Origin: an uncultured Gammaproteobacteria bacterium
Lineage (GTDB): Bacteria > Pseudomonadota > Gammaproteobacteria > Pseudomonadales > Pseudohongiellaceae
Assembly: GCA_913048385.1 (NCBI GenBank)
Contig: CAJWVZ010000004.1
Coordinates: forward strand, 1 to 64,000
DNA: 64,000 bases
Reading direction: 5' to 3'
This document shows positions 9,274 through 17,895 of this stretch, piece by piece. The position numbers and the translations under genes are program-made. The notes under the pieces are model-generated. The model was given only the letters and a program-made list of their open reading frames with translations, did no database searches and was not told the origin of the DNA. Within the stretch, counting starts at the first letter, position 1. Each line of letters starts with the position of its first letter.

Positions 9274-10686
9274 TTAATGCCCGTGGGTATAACTGTCGTC
9301 ATAACGTGGCGGGGCATAGTTTTCAAATCGAGTAAACTCACCAAGAAACGACAGCCTTAGGGTGCCGATGGGACCATTACGTTGCTTACCAATAATAATT
9401 TCCGCAACACCTTTCTCGGGAGAATCTTCGTTATAAACCTCGTCACGATATATAAAAGTAATTACATCTGCGTCCTGTTCAATTGCTCCGGATTCACGCA
9501 GATCAGACATAACGGGACGCTTATTAGGTCTTTGTTCAAGACTTCGATTCAATTGCGACAACGCTATCACCGGACACTTAAACTCTCGTGCAAGCAGCTT
9601 TAATGATCGAGAAATTTCAGATATTTCCCCTGTTCGGTTTTCACTGGTACCTCTTATCTGCATGAGCTGCAAATAATCTATCACAACCATCCCAACGTCC
9701 CCATGTTCGCGCTTGAGCCTCCTCACGCGCGACCGCATATCCATCGGACTGAGCCCAGGACTGTCATCAATAAAAAGCTTCGTATCTTTCAATTTTTCAA
9801 ACGCACTATTGAAACCTCTCCAATCTTCATCGCTGAGATCTCCATTTCTCAATTTAGATTGATTGATCCGGCCGATGGAGGAGAGCATTCGGAAAATTAA
9901 ACTCTCTGCAGGCATTTCTAGGCTAAAAACGAGAACAGGCAAAGGGTTATTTAAAACCGCTTCCTCCACAAGATTCATTGCGAACGCTGTCTTACCCATA
10001 GAGGGTCGTCCCGCAACAATCACCAAATCTGACTTTTGCCAACCAGAGGTCATCTTGTCGAGCTCCGTATAGCCCGTCGACAATCCAGTTATGCCACCCT
10101 TCAACTGCGAAAGTTCGTCGATGCGTTCCGCGGCTCTAGACAAGAGAGGGTTCACGGCAACCGGTCCTTCGGTTTCAGGTCTCTCATCAGCTATAGTGAA
10201 AATTGCCTGCTCTGCCTCATCTAAAACTTCTTTGACGTCCCTACCGCCAGTATTGTAACTACTATCAGCTATCTTATTGGCCGTTGAAATAATTCTTCTC
10301 AAAACAGCCCGGTCTCTGACAATCTCCGCGTAATATTTAATGTTCGCCGTGCCACGCGCATTCGCTGATAACTCGCTGAGGTAATCTAACCCACCGGCAG
10401 TTTGAAGCTCGTTTCGGCTGTTCAAAGCCTCCATTACCGTAACGACATCGATAGGCTGATTCGCTTCGCTTTGCGCAGACATTACTGCATAAATAATTTG
10501 GTGTTCCTGTCGATAAAAATCTTCAGCCACTAGAAGATCGGATAGATTGTCCCACTCTGTGTTGTCTAGCATCAAGCCGCCAAGAACTGCCTGCTCAGCA
10601 TCAGCAGAATGAGGGGGTAGTTTCAAGGAGCTAAGACCCTGCAAACTAGTAACAGGGTCATTGGAGGAAGACAGAGGATTAGCCAT
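9274..10686 (-). CDS. dnaB: Replicative DNA helicase DnaB
   Basis: 470 residues from ATG 10686 (MANPLSSSNDP). The frame extends to a TTG at 10701, but ATG 10686 has GCGGA upstream and gives the E. coli-like length. Hexameric 5'-3' helicase at the replication fork. The N-terminal DnaG-interacting domain starts PPHSADAEQAVLGGLML; the RecA-like motor has Walker A GRPSMGKTAFAMN, Walker B VVIDYLQLM, and the C-terminal KQRNGPIGTLRLSF segment. No intein is visible. Located between rplI and alr. Confidence 0.97.
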   Translation of the reverse strand: MANPLSSSNDPVTSLQGLSSLKLPPHSADAEQAVLGGLMLDNTEWDNLSDLLVAEDFYRQEHQIIYAVMSAQSEANQPIDVVTVMEALNSRNELQTAGGLDYLSELSANARGTANIKYYAEIVRDRAVLRRIISTANKIADSSYNTGGRDVKEVLDEAEQAIFTIADERPETEGPVAVNPLLSRAAERIDELSQLKGGITGLSTGYTELDKMTSGWQKSDLVIVAGRPSMGKTAFAMNLVEEAVLNNPLPVLVFSLEMPAESLIFRMLSSIGRINQSKLRNGDLSDEDWRGFNSAFEKLKDTKLFIDDSPGLSPMDMRSRVRRLKREHGDVGMVVIDYLQLMQIRGTSENRTGEISEISRSLKLLAREFKCPVIALSQLNRSLEQRPNKRPVMSDLRESGAIEQDADVITFIYRDEVYNEDSPEKGVAEIIIGKQRNGPIGTLRLSFLGEFTRFENYAPPRYDDSYTHGH

Positions 10687-10789
10687 AAAAAAAATCCGCA
10701 AAGTTAGAGCACTAAAGTACTACATACGATGGTGCTTTATGGGACCGGAGAGGTCAAGGTTTGCGGATGACACCAAGCCAACAAATTTA

Positions 10790-11332
10790 TTATTCTTCAG
10801 GCGCGTCTACTTCAGCATCAGCCACTTCGGCGTTCTCAATCTCTTCTATCACGCTTCCATCAGCAGTCACCCCTGCAGCGGCGCCCAAGGCAACTGCCAC
10901 TACAGAAATCTTTGCCAACACATCAAACCCAAGGTCGAGTCCGATTGCATATGTTCCAAGTTCTCTGATCGCACCGTTCGGTAATGAGACTTCCGCTTTT
11001 GTTACGTCGCTCTTAACTTGTGCATTGAGAGTGTCCGCAATATCCCTTGTACCGATGGAACCGAATAAACGGCCATCATCGCTAGCGTTTACCTCAAATA
11101 CTAACTCTTTTCCCTCGACCAAAGCGGCACGTTGCTGCGCAGTCGCAACGTTCTTGTCGTGGGCAGCGAGAAGTTCAGCTTTGCGTCCCTCAAAATCTTC
11201 AAGATTTCTTTTGGTCGCGGGAAGCGCCTTGCCCTTAGGAAACAAAAAGTTCCTCGCAAATCCTGCCTTAACATCCGCAGTCTCGCCAATGTCACCAAGA
11301 TTGTTAATTTTCTCTAATAAAATTATGTTCAT
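10790..11332 (-). CDS. rplI: 50S ribosomal protein bL9 with acidic C-terminal tail
   Basis: 180 residues from ATG 11332, preceded by AGGGGGA five bases upstream; the longer frame to 11446 is rejected because bL9 begins MNIILLEKINNLGD. N-terminal domain motif ADVKAGFARNFLFPKGKA, then the long helix and the C-terminal domain (DGRLFGSIGTRDIADTL). The normal end is near residue 149; here about 30 extra Ala/Glu/Asp/Val residues follow (ending ADAEVDAPEE). Part of the rpsF-rpsR-DUF2232-rplI cluster. Confidence 0.96.
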   Translation of the reverse strand: MNIILLEKINNLGDIGETADVKAGFARNFLFPKGKALPATKRNLEDFEGRKAELLAAHDKNVATAQQRAALVEGKELVFEVNASDDGRLFGSIGTRDIADTLNAQVKSDVTKAEVSLPNGAIRELGTYAIGLDLGFDVLAKISVVAVALGAAAGVTADGSVIEEIENAEVADAEVDAPEE

Positions 11333-11390
11333 TTTTCCCCCTAATCCTAAATTCTTTATTAACGTACCAAATTCTGTACTGTCACCGCAC

Positions 11391-12224
11391 TTACATTGCT
11401 CGAGCGATACGACCTCTAAAATCGAGCCAGCTATCGCAAAGCGCAACTAATACAACGAGCTGCGCAGATATCGGCAACATCAAAATAACGTAAAAGCCGA
11501 CCAACCAAACTCTGGGCAAACTTTTTAGCTTAACTACGCCGTGTGCTAATCCGGCACCTGCAAAAAAAAGCGGTAAACAAAAGTAAACTAACCATCCCGT
11601 CGGAAGCAAACCGAAATTGCTAAAAAAACTTCCAGCAACCAAAAGCGTTGCGAACGTCGAAGAAATTCTAAAACTCCTAAATTCTCGACCAAAGCCACCA
11701 TTGTTGTATAACGATGCCTGCATCCAGCGCGAAGCCATCACTAAAAAAGCCGTGAGAAACGCGTAAACTGTACCAATCAAGCTCGGCATCAAGGCACGCA
11801 TTTCTTGCCGAAGGGCGTCCGCGCCTGTACCTAAATCACTTTGCACCATTACTTGATCAAGCTGTTGATACAAAACTTCCATGCTTTCCGGTTGAACTCG
11901 AAGAAACATTTCTACAAAAAAACCAACCAGTATTGCTATAGTGAGAGTGAACTGCCAGGAGTCCGAAGCCCTTAAAACCCATGCTGCCGCGCCGACACCA
12001 AAGAGTAATATGAGGGGAATCGCATCACCGTATAAACTCCACCCAACCAGAGGGATTAAGGCCCAAGCAATCAAAAAAAATGTACCCGTGAGTCCTCTCC
12101 GCATGATAGACAGACCAACGAGGACTGGGCTAAGCATATTGACGAGGGGTATCAAGCCAAGGATAAGCACTGTCGCCGCCGCGTAACGGCTATCCTTCAT
12201 GACAAATTCAGCGAGGCCTCGCAT
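11391..12224 (-). CDS. DUF2232/YybS-like membrane protein
   Basis: 277 residues with about eight hydrophobic segments (LILGLIPLVNMLSPVLVGLSI near the start, LAGVF-like helices through the middle, FYVILMLPISAQLVVLVAL near the end). It sits between rpsR and rplI, where many gammaproteobacteria carry a DUF2232 membrane protein, and that position is the main support for the family name. Ten bases separate it from rpsR, so it is in the ribosomal operon. Function is unknown. Confidence 0.8.
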   Translation of the reverse strand: MRGLAEFVMKDSRYAAATVLILGLIPLVNMLSPVLVGLSIMRRGLTGTFFLIAWALIPLVGWSLYGDAIPLILLFGVGAAAWVLRASDSWQFTLTIAILVGFFVEMFLRVQPESMEVLYQQLDQVMVQSDLGTGADALRQEMRALMPSLIGTVYAFLTAFLVMASRWMQASLYNNGGFGREFRSFRISSTFATLLVAGSFFSNFGLLPTGWLVYFCLPLFFAGAGLAHGVVKLKSLPRVWLVGFYVILMLPISAQLVVLVALCDSWLDFRGRIARAM

Positions 12225-12234
12225 AAAAAATTCG

Positions 12235-12465
12235 CTAAACCTGATGACTATCCGTGTAGGGAATCAAAGCAAGGTAGCGCGCGCGTTTGATAGCAGTCGC
12301 GAGCTGACGCTGGTAACGCGCTTTTGTTCCTGTTATTCGGCTTGGAACAATCTTCCCTGTCTCAGAGACATATGCTTTTAATGTCTCAAGATCCTTATAA
12401 TCAATTTCTTTTGTACCCTCTGCCGTAAACTTGCAAAACTTTCTTCGTCGAAAATAACGAGCCAT
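12235..12465 (-). CDS. rpsR: 30S ribosomal protein bS18
   Basis: 76 residues, normal length. Starts [17 protein letters not shown] and contains [26 protein letters not shown], the core bS18 sequence, followed by the basic helix [21 protein letters not shown]. bS18 binds next to bS6 on the 30S platform, and rpsR directly follows rpsF by 62 bp. Nothing unusual. Confidence 0.98.
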   Translation of the reverse strand: MARYFRRRKFCKFTAEGTKEIDYKDLETLKAYVSETGKIVPSRITGTKARYQRQLATAIKRARYLALIPYTDSHQV

Positions 12466-12527
12466 ACTAGTTCTCCTATCTCTAAATCTTAGAGTGAAGT
12501 TGTTTTTTATTGAATCTAAAACTCCGG

Positions 12528-13082
12528 CTAACTTTCTTCCTGATCAGACTCTGTATCTGAATTAGTTGCCTCCGCTGGCGCTTCTTCCGTGACTTCCTTA
12601 TCGGATGCGCCATCAATCGCAGATGCTGACTCAGGTGATTCTTGCCCTTCCGCAGACACAGATACCTCTCGCTCAGCAGCCTCGGCGGCGAGGGACTTTT
12701 CTCGCGACGCCTCTTCAGTATTCCGTTTCTGTTCCGCTCTCACCCTGCGCTCTTTCCCCTCTCTTTCACCTTTAAGTATCAGTGATTCTTCGGTCACGGC
12801 GCCTTTCATTTTAATTACGATGTTTCGTAAAACGGCATCATTATAGCGAAATAAAGTAGTGAGCTCTTCTAGCGACGCTCCATCACACTCCGCGTTGAAT
12901 AGAATATAGTGGGCCTTATGAATTTTGTTAATCGGGTAAGCTAGTTGGCGTCGCCCCCAGTCTTCAAGTCGGTGAATTTTACCACCGGCTTCAGTAACAA
13001 TCTGGGTGTAACGCTCAATCATTCCTGGCACCTGTTCGGACTGATCAGGATGAACCATAAACACGATTTCATAGTGTCTCAT
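12528..13082 (-). CDS. rpsF: 30S ribosomal protein bS6 with long acidic C-terminal extension
   Basis: 184 residues, about 50 longer than E. coli bS6. The first ~100 residues are canonical ([45 protein letters not shown]). The remainder is low-complexity and mostly Glu, Ala and Ser, ending ESDQEES. In E. coli, RimK adds glutamates to the bS6 C-terminus; here an acidic tail is encoded, which is an analogy, not shown to be functional. AGGAG precedes the ATG and is inside a predicted S6:S18 leader structure. Confidence 0.96.
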   Translation of the reverse strand: MRHYEIVFMVHPDQSEQVPGMIERYTQIVTEAGGKIHRLEDWGRRQLAYPINKIHKAHYILFNAECDGASLEELTTLFRYNDAVLRNIVIKMKGAVTEESLILKGEREGKERRVRAEQKRNTEEASREKSLAAEAAEREVSVSAEGQESPESASAIDGASDKEVTEEAPAEATNSDTESDQEES

Positions 13083-13086
13083 AGAG

Positions 13087-13147
13087 ACTCCTCTTGGTTT
13101 TTGTTACCCGGTCGCCAAGTAAGTTGACGCCAGTGCAACAAGGAGTT
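13087..13147 (-). promoter_or_regulatory. Candidate S6:S18-binding leader RNA of rpsF
   Basis: Reading the minus strand, ACTCC (13146-13142) can pair with GGAGT (13091-13087), which is the rpsF Shine-Dalgarno region, and TTGTT (13141-13137) with AACAA (13105-13101). Inside is a hairpin CGTCAA/TTGGCG (13129-13124 with 13118-13113) followed by an unpaired CCG (13111-13109). A CCG bulge next to a hairpin is the hallmark of the described S6:S18 autoregulatory leader. Binding by the S6:S18 dimer would repress rpsF translation. Prediction by eye only. Confidence 0.5.
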
Positions 13148-13293
13148 GGTCGGTCAGGAAGATAAACTTCCCGAAAAAGAGCGAGGATTTTAGAGAAACG
13201 TACTCAAGGTTGCAACCTCTACTTCGATAACTCTGCAAAAGAAAGAACATTCTCCTCAGAAATCCACAATAAAAAATAAAAAAATTAATTATT

Positions 13294-14058
13294 TCAGGAA
13301 GATATCACCTTGACTAGATTACGCTGTCGCACAACCTCGAATAAGGCGACTCCGGTCGCAACTGACACATTTAGACTGCTCAGCTCACCCGACATCGGAA
13401 TTGATAGCAAGTAATCACAAGATTCTCGAGTAAGCCGACGAAGGCCTGACCCCTCAGAGCCCATGACCACGGCCAATGCGCCAGTAACGTTCTCGCTAAA
13501 AAAGGTCTCATGAGCCTCTCCATCTGCTCCCACAATCCAGACACCTGCACTCTTCAGCGTTTGCAAACATCTTACAAGATTGGTAACCGCCACTACTGGC
13601 ACAACTTCAGCGGCCCCACACGCAACCTTCCTGACCGTTGAATTGATTGGCGCCGATTTATTCTTCGGCACAATCACAGCGTCAACACCAGCGGCGTCAG
13701 CAGTGCGAAGGCAAGCCCCGAGATTATGAGGATCTGTCACCCCATCCAACACCAAAAGCAGCGGCAAGCCAGACGCGTGTTGCACAGCGTGATAAAGTTC
13801 TTTTTCGCTCATCAAACCGAAACCAGACGCGCACAACGCAACAACACCCTGATGAACTCCAGAGACAAGCTGATCCAATTGTCGTGTCTCCGCCCGCTCG
13901 ATAACAACCCCTTGCGCTAGTGCTAGCTCCTCAATTTTTAACCGAGATTTGTCAGATCTGTTGACCGCGATGAGAAGGCGAGAAATCTGATCAGGTCTTT
14001 TCTCGAGTAAATTAAGAATCGCATGCGTACCAAACACCCACTCAAGATCTTTACTCAT
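13294..14058 (-). CDS. rlmB: 23S rRNA 2'-O-methyltransferase RlmB (Gm2251)
   Basis: 254 residues from ATG 14058 (MSKDLEWVFGTHAIL); in-frame ATGs at 14067 and 14082 would only add a non-homologous leader and have poor ribosome sites. SpoU/TrmH knotted methyltransferase: motif 1 DPHNLGACLRTADAAG, motif 2 VMGSEGSGLRRL, motif 3 IPMSGELSSLNVSVATGVALFE. The N-terminal L30e-like substrate-binding domain is present. It follows rnr by 69 bp, the normal E. coli order. Confidence 0.94.
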   Translation of the reverse strand: MSKDLEWVFGTHAILNLLEKRPDQISRLLIAVNRSDKSRLKIEELALAQGVVIERAETRQLDQLVSGVHQGVVALCASGFGLMSEKELYHAVQHASGLPLLLVLDGVTDPHNLGACLRTADAAGVDAVIVPKNKSAPINSTVRKVACGAAEVVPVVAVTNLVRCLQTLKSAGVWIVGADGEAHETFFSENVTGALAVVMGSEGSGLRRLTRESCDYLLSIPMSGELSSLNVSVATGVALFEVVRQRNLVKVISS

Positions 14059-14127
14059 CGCATACATTTCCAAACACAGCATCGTGTCGCATTATTTTAT
14101 GATTTTCAGTATTTCAAAAATACAGAG

Positions 14128-16551
14128 TTAAGTAGTAGCTTGACCCTCTTTTGATGTCATCTTTTTCTTTTTCTTTTTCTTTTTACCTGGTTTCTTAGAA
14201 ATTTTTTGATTAACTTTTAACTGACGCTCCTTCTTTTTCCCCGCCACCCCCTTTTTCTTTTTGCTCTTAACTGGCATTTCTCGGGCCGTGCCTGCACCCG
14301 ACAATTGCAAATCAATTTTAAGATCATCAAGGTCAACACGAGCAACCGTTACCTCAAGCGCGTCACCTAACCGGTATATTTTCCCACTCCTTTCTCCCTC
14401 CAAGGTGTGGTGAACAGGATCAAAACGGTAATAATCGTTGCTCAGCTCGGAGATATGAATAAGCCCCTCAACAAAAATATCGTTTAATTCTACGAATAAA
14501 CCGAAACTGGTTACTGAAACAACAGTGCCACAAAATTCGTCCCCGATTTTATTTTGCATGTAATCGCATTTCAGCCAATCGATGACACCATAAGCCGCCG
14601 CATCAGCTCTGCGCTCGAAGGTCGAACAAGATTCTCCCAACCCTATCATTGCTTTTTGATCGTATGGATAAATCTCTTTTATAGATATCTTGCTGGCGCC
14701 AGAGCTCTTTCGAACATTGTCGCTCTTACTATTTCGCACCAAGTAACGAATTGCTCTATGAATCAATAAATCGGGATAGCGCCGTATTGGTGATGTAAAG
14801 TGAGCATATGCCTCATATCCGAGACCAAAATGACCGACATTGTCGGGCTGATAAACTGCTTGCATCATTGAGCGGATAAGCATGGTTTGAATCAAATTGT
14901 AATCTGCGCGCCCAGATATCGTCTTTAAAACTGATTGATAGTCCCTTGGATTTGGCTTTTCACCGCCACCAAGCGCTACACCCATTTCTTTCAAAAACAG
15001 GCGCAAATTCTCTAACTTATCGGGGTTTGGACCCTCATGAACTCTGTAAAGTGCTGGCAGCTTTGACTTAGTCAGCAGCTCTGCAGCCGCGACGTTCGCG
15101 CGAAGCATGCACTCTTCAATGAGCCTGTGTGCGTTGTTTCTTTCTACGGGAACGATTTCGCGAATTTTACGATTCTCACCAAAAACAATCCGAGTCTCCA
15201 CCGTATCGAAATCCATTGCGCCGCTATTCTGCCGGAACCGCTGAAGAACATGGAAAAGCGAATCTAGTCGTTCTATGTGAGGAACCAACTCGGAGTACTT
15301 ACTGCGGACTTTAAGTCGATGTTTTTCCCTAACTTCAGACTCGGGCGAATCCAAAACTGTTGCGACCTCATCGTATGTTAGCCGACCGTGCGAGTGAATT
15401 ACCGCCTCGTAGAACACGCTGCTCAGAGACTCACCTGCTGCGGTAATAGCCAGTTCGCATACTAGCACCAAACGATCAACTCCCGGTTTGAGGGAGCAAA
15501 GTCCGTTTGAGAGTTTTTCCGGAAGCATTGGTACAACATGTCCCGGAAAATAAACTGAACTTCCCCTCTTCACTGCATCATTATCCAGCGGGCTGTCGGG
15601 AGCTACATAATGGGCAACATCAGCAATCGCGACAAAAAGTGACCAGCCCCCCTCATTCCCATTTTTTACGAAGACTGCGTCGTCAAAATCCTTAGCATCT
15701 TCACCGTCAATAGTAATAAAAGGGAGCTCTCTTAGATCAAATCTTCCTCGCAAATCATCTTCTGTTATCTCTTTGCCTAAACTTTTAGCTTGCCGAATAG
15801 CTTCAACACTAAATTCACTAGGGATCTCGTGGGTACGCAGCGCCACCTCAACTTCAACGCCAGGCGCAGCCCTATCTCCCAACACCTCTGTAATACGACC
15901 AACCGCTTTTCGATTTTTTTCCGGATAAGAAATGATTTCAGCAACAACGAACTCACCTTCGCCAGTGCCAATAGAAGGCTTCTTCGGAATCAAAATTTCG
16001 TGATTGATTCGTTTGCTTTCTGGAACTAAGAATCCATAACCATTTTCGTAATGATATCGACCAACTATTTCACGATAGCGTCGATTCAGCACCTCTACAA
16101 CAGCAGCTTCCTTTCGGCCACGGCGATCAATACCCGAGACTCTTACAAGCACCTCGTCGCCGTCAAAGAGCCTCCCCATTTCTCGGGCCCCGAGAAAAAA
16201 GTCTTCGCCTCCTTTTTCAGGAATAAAATACCCGAACCCATCTCTGTTACCTTGTACTTTTCCTTTTACGAGGTCCATGCTTGCCGCCAACCCGTAAAGA
16301 CCCCTCCTGTTAATAACAATCTGGCCATCGCGACTCATCGCTATGAGGCGCCGACGAATCGCCTCAACTGCCTCTACCGTTTCTAGTGCCAGTTTTGAAC
16401 AAATTTCGGTATGAGTTATCGGATGACCAATCTCGGCAAGAAAATCTAACAGAAATTCCCGACTCGGCACTGGGTTGGCGTAATTTTCGGCCTCTCTTTC
16501 AGCGTGGGGGTCTGTATTACGAGGAGAAGGGCGGTCTGAGGAATTAGGCAT
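14128..16551 (-). CDS. rnr: Ribonuclease R
   Basis: 807 residues. Processive 3'-5' exoribonuclease that degrades structured RNA. Order: N-terminal winged-helix segment (HTEICSKLAL), two cold-shock domains (GNRDGFGYF and HYENGYGFLVPES), RNB catalytic domain with the Asp cluster DAKDFDDAVFV and ending HFTSPIRRYPDLLIHRA, S1 domain (GTVVSVTSFGLFVELNDIFVEGL), then a very basic Lys-rich tail. The tail contains eight lysines in a row encoded by a hexanucleotide repeat. First gene of the minus-strand block that runs to radA. Confidence 0.96.
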   Translation of the reverse strand: MPNSSDRPSPRNTDPHAEREAENYANPVPSREFLLDFLAEIGHPITHTEICSKLALETVEAVEAIRRRLIAMSRDGQIVINRRGLYGLAASMDLVKGKVQGNRDGFGYFIPEKGGEDFFLGAREMGRLFDGDEVLVRVSGIDRRGRKEAAVVEVLNRRYREIVGRYHYENGYGFLVPESKRINHEILIPKKPSIGTGEGEFVVAEIISYPEKNRKAVGRITEVLGDRAAPGVEVEVALRTHEIPSEFSVEAIRQAKSLGKEITEDDLRGRFDLRELPFITIDGEDAKDFDDAVFVKNGNEGGWSLFVAIADVAHYVAPDSPLDNDAVKRGSSVYFPGHVVPMLPEKLSNGLCSLKPGVDRLVLVCELAITAAGESLSSVFYEAVIHSHGRLTYDEVATVLDSPESEVREKHRLKVRSKYSELVPHIERLDSLFHVLQRFRQNSGAMDFDTVETRIVFGENRKIREIVPVERNNAHRLIEECMLRANVAAAELLTKSKLPALYRVHEGPNPDKLENLRLFLKEMGVALGGGEKPNPRDYQSVLKTISGRADYNLIQTMLIRSMMQAVYQPDNVGHFGLGYEAYAHFTSPIRRYPDLLIHRAIRYLVRNSKSDNVRKSSGASKISIKEIYPYDQKAMIGLGESCSTFERRADAAAYGVIDWLKCDYMQNKIGDEFCGTVVSVTSFGLFVELNDIFVEGLIHISELSNDYYRFDPVHHTLEGERSGKIYRLGDALEVTVARVDLDDLKIDLQLSGAGTAREMPVKSKKKKGVAGKKKERQLKVNQKISKKPGKKKKKKKKMTSKEGQATT
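14161..14184 (+). repeat. Hexanucleotide (CTTTTT)x4 repeat inside rnr
   Basis: Four perfect units on the plus strand, AAAAAG on the coding strand, encode eight consecutive lysines in the RNase R tail. Changes of one unit keep the frame and alter the tail by two lysines. Confidence 0.9.
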
Positions 16552-16634
16552 AGTAGGATTTTAGCTCACAGAAAGAATTCATTATACACGCCATAGACCT
16601 GCCCTGCTCCCCAAACTCAACAGTCATGACTTCT

Positions 16635-17579
16635 CTATTTTTCTGCAGCAGGTAGGATTGAATCGGCTAGCGTCGTCTCGATAATCCACTTCATCTCCCT
16701 TGCTAATTCCTTGTAAAACTTCCTTGACGGAGAAGTGTTTCGCCAAACAAGGGCATGATTGCGAACCATTTTGATGCCAACAACATCTGCTAGTCTCAGC
16801 TCTTGCTCATCTCGGATTTCTGACATTGCATATAACGCTGGGAGAAATGCGACCCCCATTCCCATGACAACCATCTGACGGAGCGTATCCAAGCTAGTCC
16901 CCTCATAATCTCGACGAACCACAGCACCCACCCTTTCACACAGCTCGGTGATTTGGCGATTAAACAAGTGATTTTCTCCGATAGTTAGAACGGGTTCAGC
17001 GTACAAATCGCGACGGTTAATACATTCTTTTTTAGCCAATCGATGATCCTTTGCCAACGCAAGTTTCAGCGGCTCTCTGAAAAGCGGCGTAACAACGAGC
17101 TCGTTCGACATTACCGGCAAAGTCGTAAGAATCAGATCATGCTGGCCATTTATAAGACCAGTTTCGAGCTCAACCGGTACTTCCTCTCGAACATACAGTT
17201 TAAGTTGGCTATAGCGCCCATGAATTGGGTTGAGCACATGCGGGAGCAAGTAAGGCCCAAGCGTGGGCGTTACTCCCAAGCGAAACGTGCCCATCCCGCC
17301 CCCAGACAACAAGGCCGCCTGAGTCATAAAACCCTGAGCTTCCTCTAATACGCGTCTTGCACTTGGGAGCATTTCTCTTGCCTCAGGCGTAATGCTTATA
17401 CCTTTATTACTGCGCTCAAATAATTGAAATTTTAAAGCCTTTTCCATTATTGCAATTTGGTTACTGATCGTCGGCTGCGTCAAATTTAACCGCACTGCGG
17501 CCCGCCTAAAGCTGCCGTATTCAGCGACGGCAGCAAAATACTGTAACTGTTTTAATGATAGACTTTGCAAATTGTCCAT
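16635..17579 (-). CDS. OxyR-like LysR-family regulator lacking the peroxidatic cysteine
   Basis: 314 residues, LysR family. The winged-helix domain is SLKQLQYFAAVAEYGSFRRAA ... LTQPTISNQIAIMEKALKFQLFER. The effector domain follows OxyR closely (GTFRLGVTPTLGPYLLP, GTSLDTLRQMVVMGMGVAFLPALY). Aligned to E. coli OxyR, the redox segment is GENHLFNRQITELCERVGA: the position of Cys199 (HC) is Leu, while Cys208 is conserved. A one-cysteine protein cannot form the classical Cys199-Cys208 disulfide. It is divergent from the SulP gene and probably controls it, the usual LysR arrangement. Confidence 0.88.
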   Translation of the reverse strand: MDNLQSLSLKQLQYFAAVAEYGSFRRAAVRLNLTQPTISNQIAIMEKALKFQLFERSNKGISITPEAREMLPSARRVLEEAQGFMTQAALLSGGGMGTFRLGVTPTLGPYLLPHVLNPIHGRYSQLKLYVREEVPVELETGLINGQHDLILTTLPVMSNELVVTPLFREPLKLALAKDHRLAKKECINRRDLYAEPVLTIGENHLFNRQITELCERVGAVVRRDYEGTSLDTLRQMVVMGMGVAFLPALYAMSEIRDEQELRLADVVGIKMVRNHALVWRNTSPSRKFYKELAREMKWIIETTLADSILPAAEK

Positions 17580-17895
17580 ACGCCTCCCCCTCTCTTATTT
17601 GTTATCGCAAGCTTTTAAAGCTTGTTATAGCTAAAATCTATAACGAAATACTCATATACATAATATTATTATCATACATCACTATGTAAACTATAATTGT
17701 CACAGATCGAAGCGAGATCCGTTTAGCTGGGAAGAGTCGTTGAGGCTTTTATCATAGGCAATACCCGAACCATTGATTTAATCTCTACCGGCGAAAAAAC
17801 ACAATTGTTGCCGCTCGCATTATGAGCTCGAACACTAACTTTGAACTTTTTAACGTACTCTAAATAGACAAATTACTTAATTCAGGTGAAATTTT
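17580..17895. promoter_or_regulatory. Divergent LysR-SulP intergenic region
   Basis: 316 bp between two divergent starts. It contains the palindromic stretch AAGCTTTTAAAGCTT (17609-17623), the OxyR-type site at 17627-17641, an AT-rich tract around 17655-17670, and a weaker OxyR-like half-site CACTATGTAAACTAT at 17680-17694, 53 bp (about five helical turns) from the first. I cannot assign -35/-10 boxes with confidence. Confidence 0.6.
17627..17641 (+). promoter_or_regulatory. OxyR-consensus half-operator
   Basis: ATAGCTAAAATCTAT matches the published OxyR half-operator ATAGntnnnanCTAT at every defined position. It lies 47 bp upstream of the regulator start. The adjoining half-site expected seven bases away is not convincing, but a partial copy (CACTATGTAAACTAT) lies 53 bp further along. 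Confidence 0.6.
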
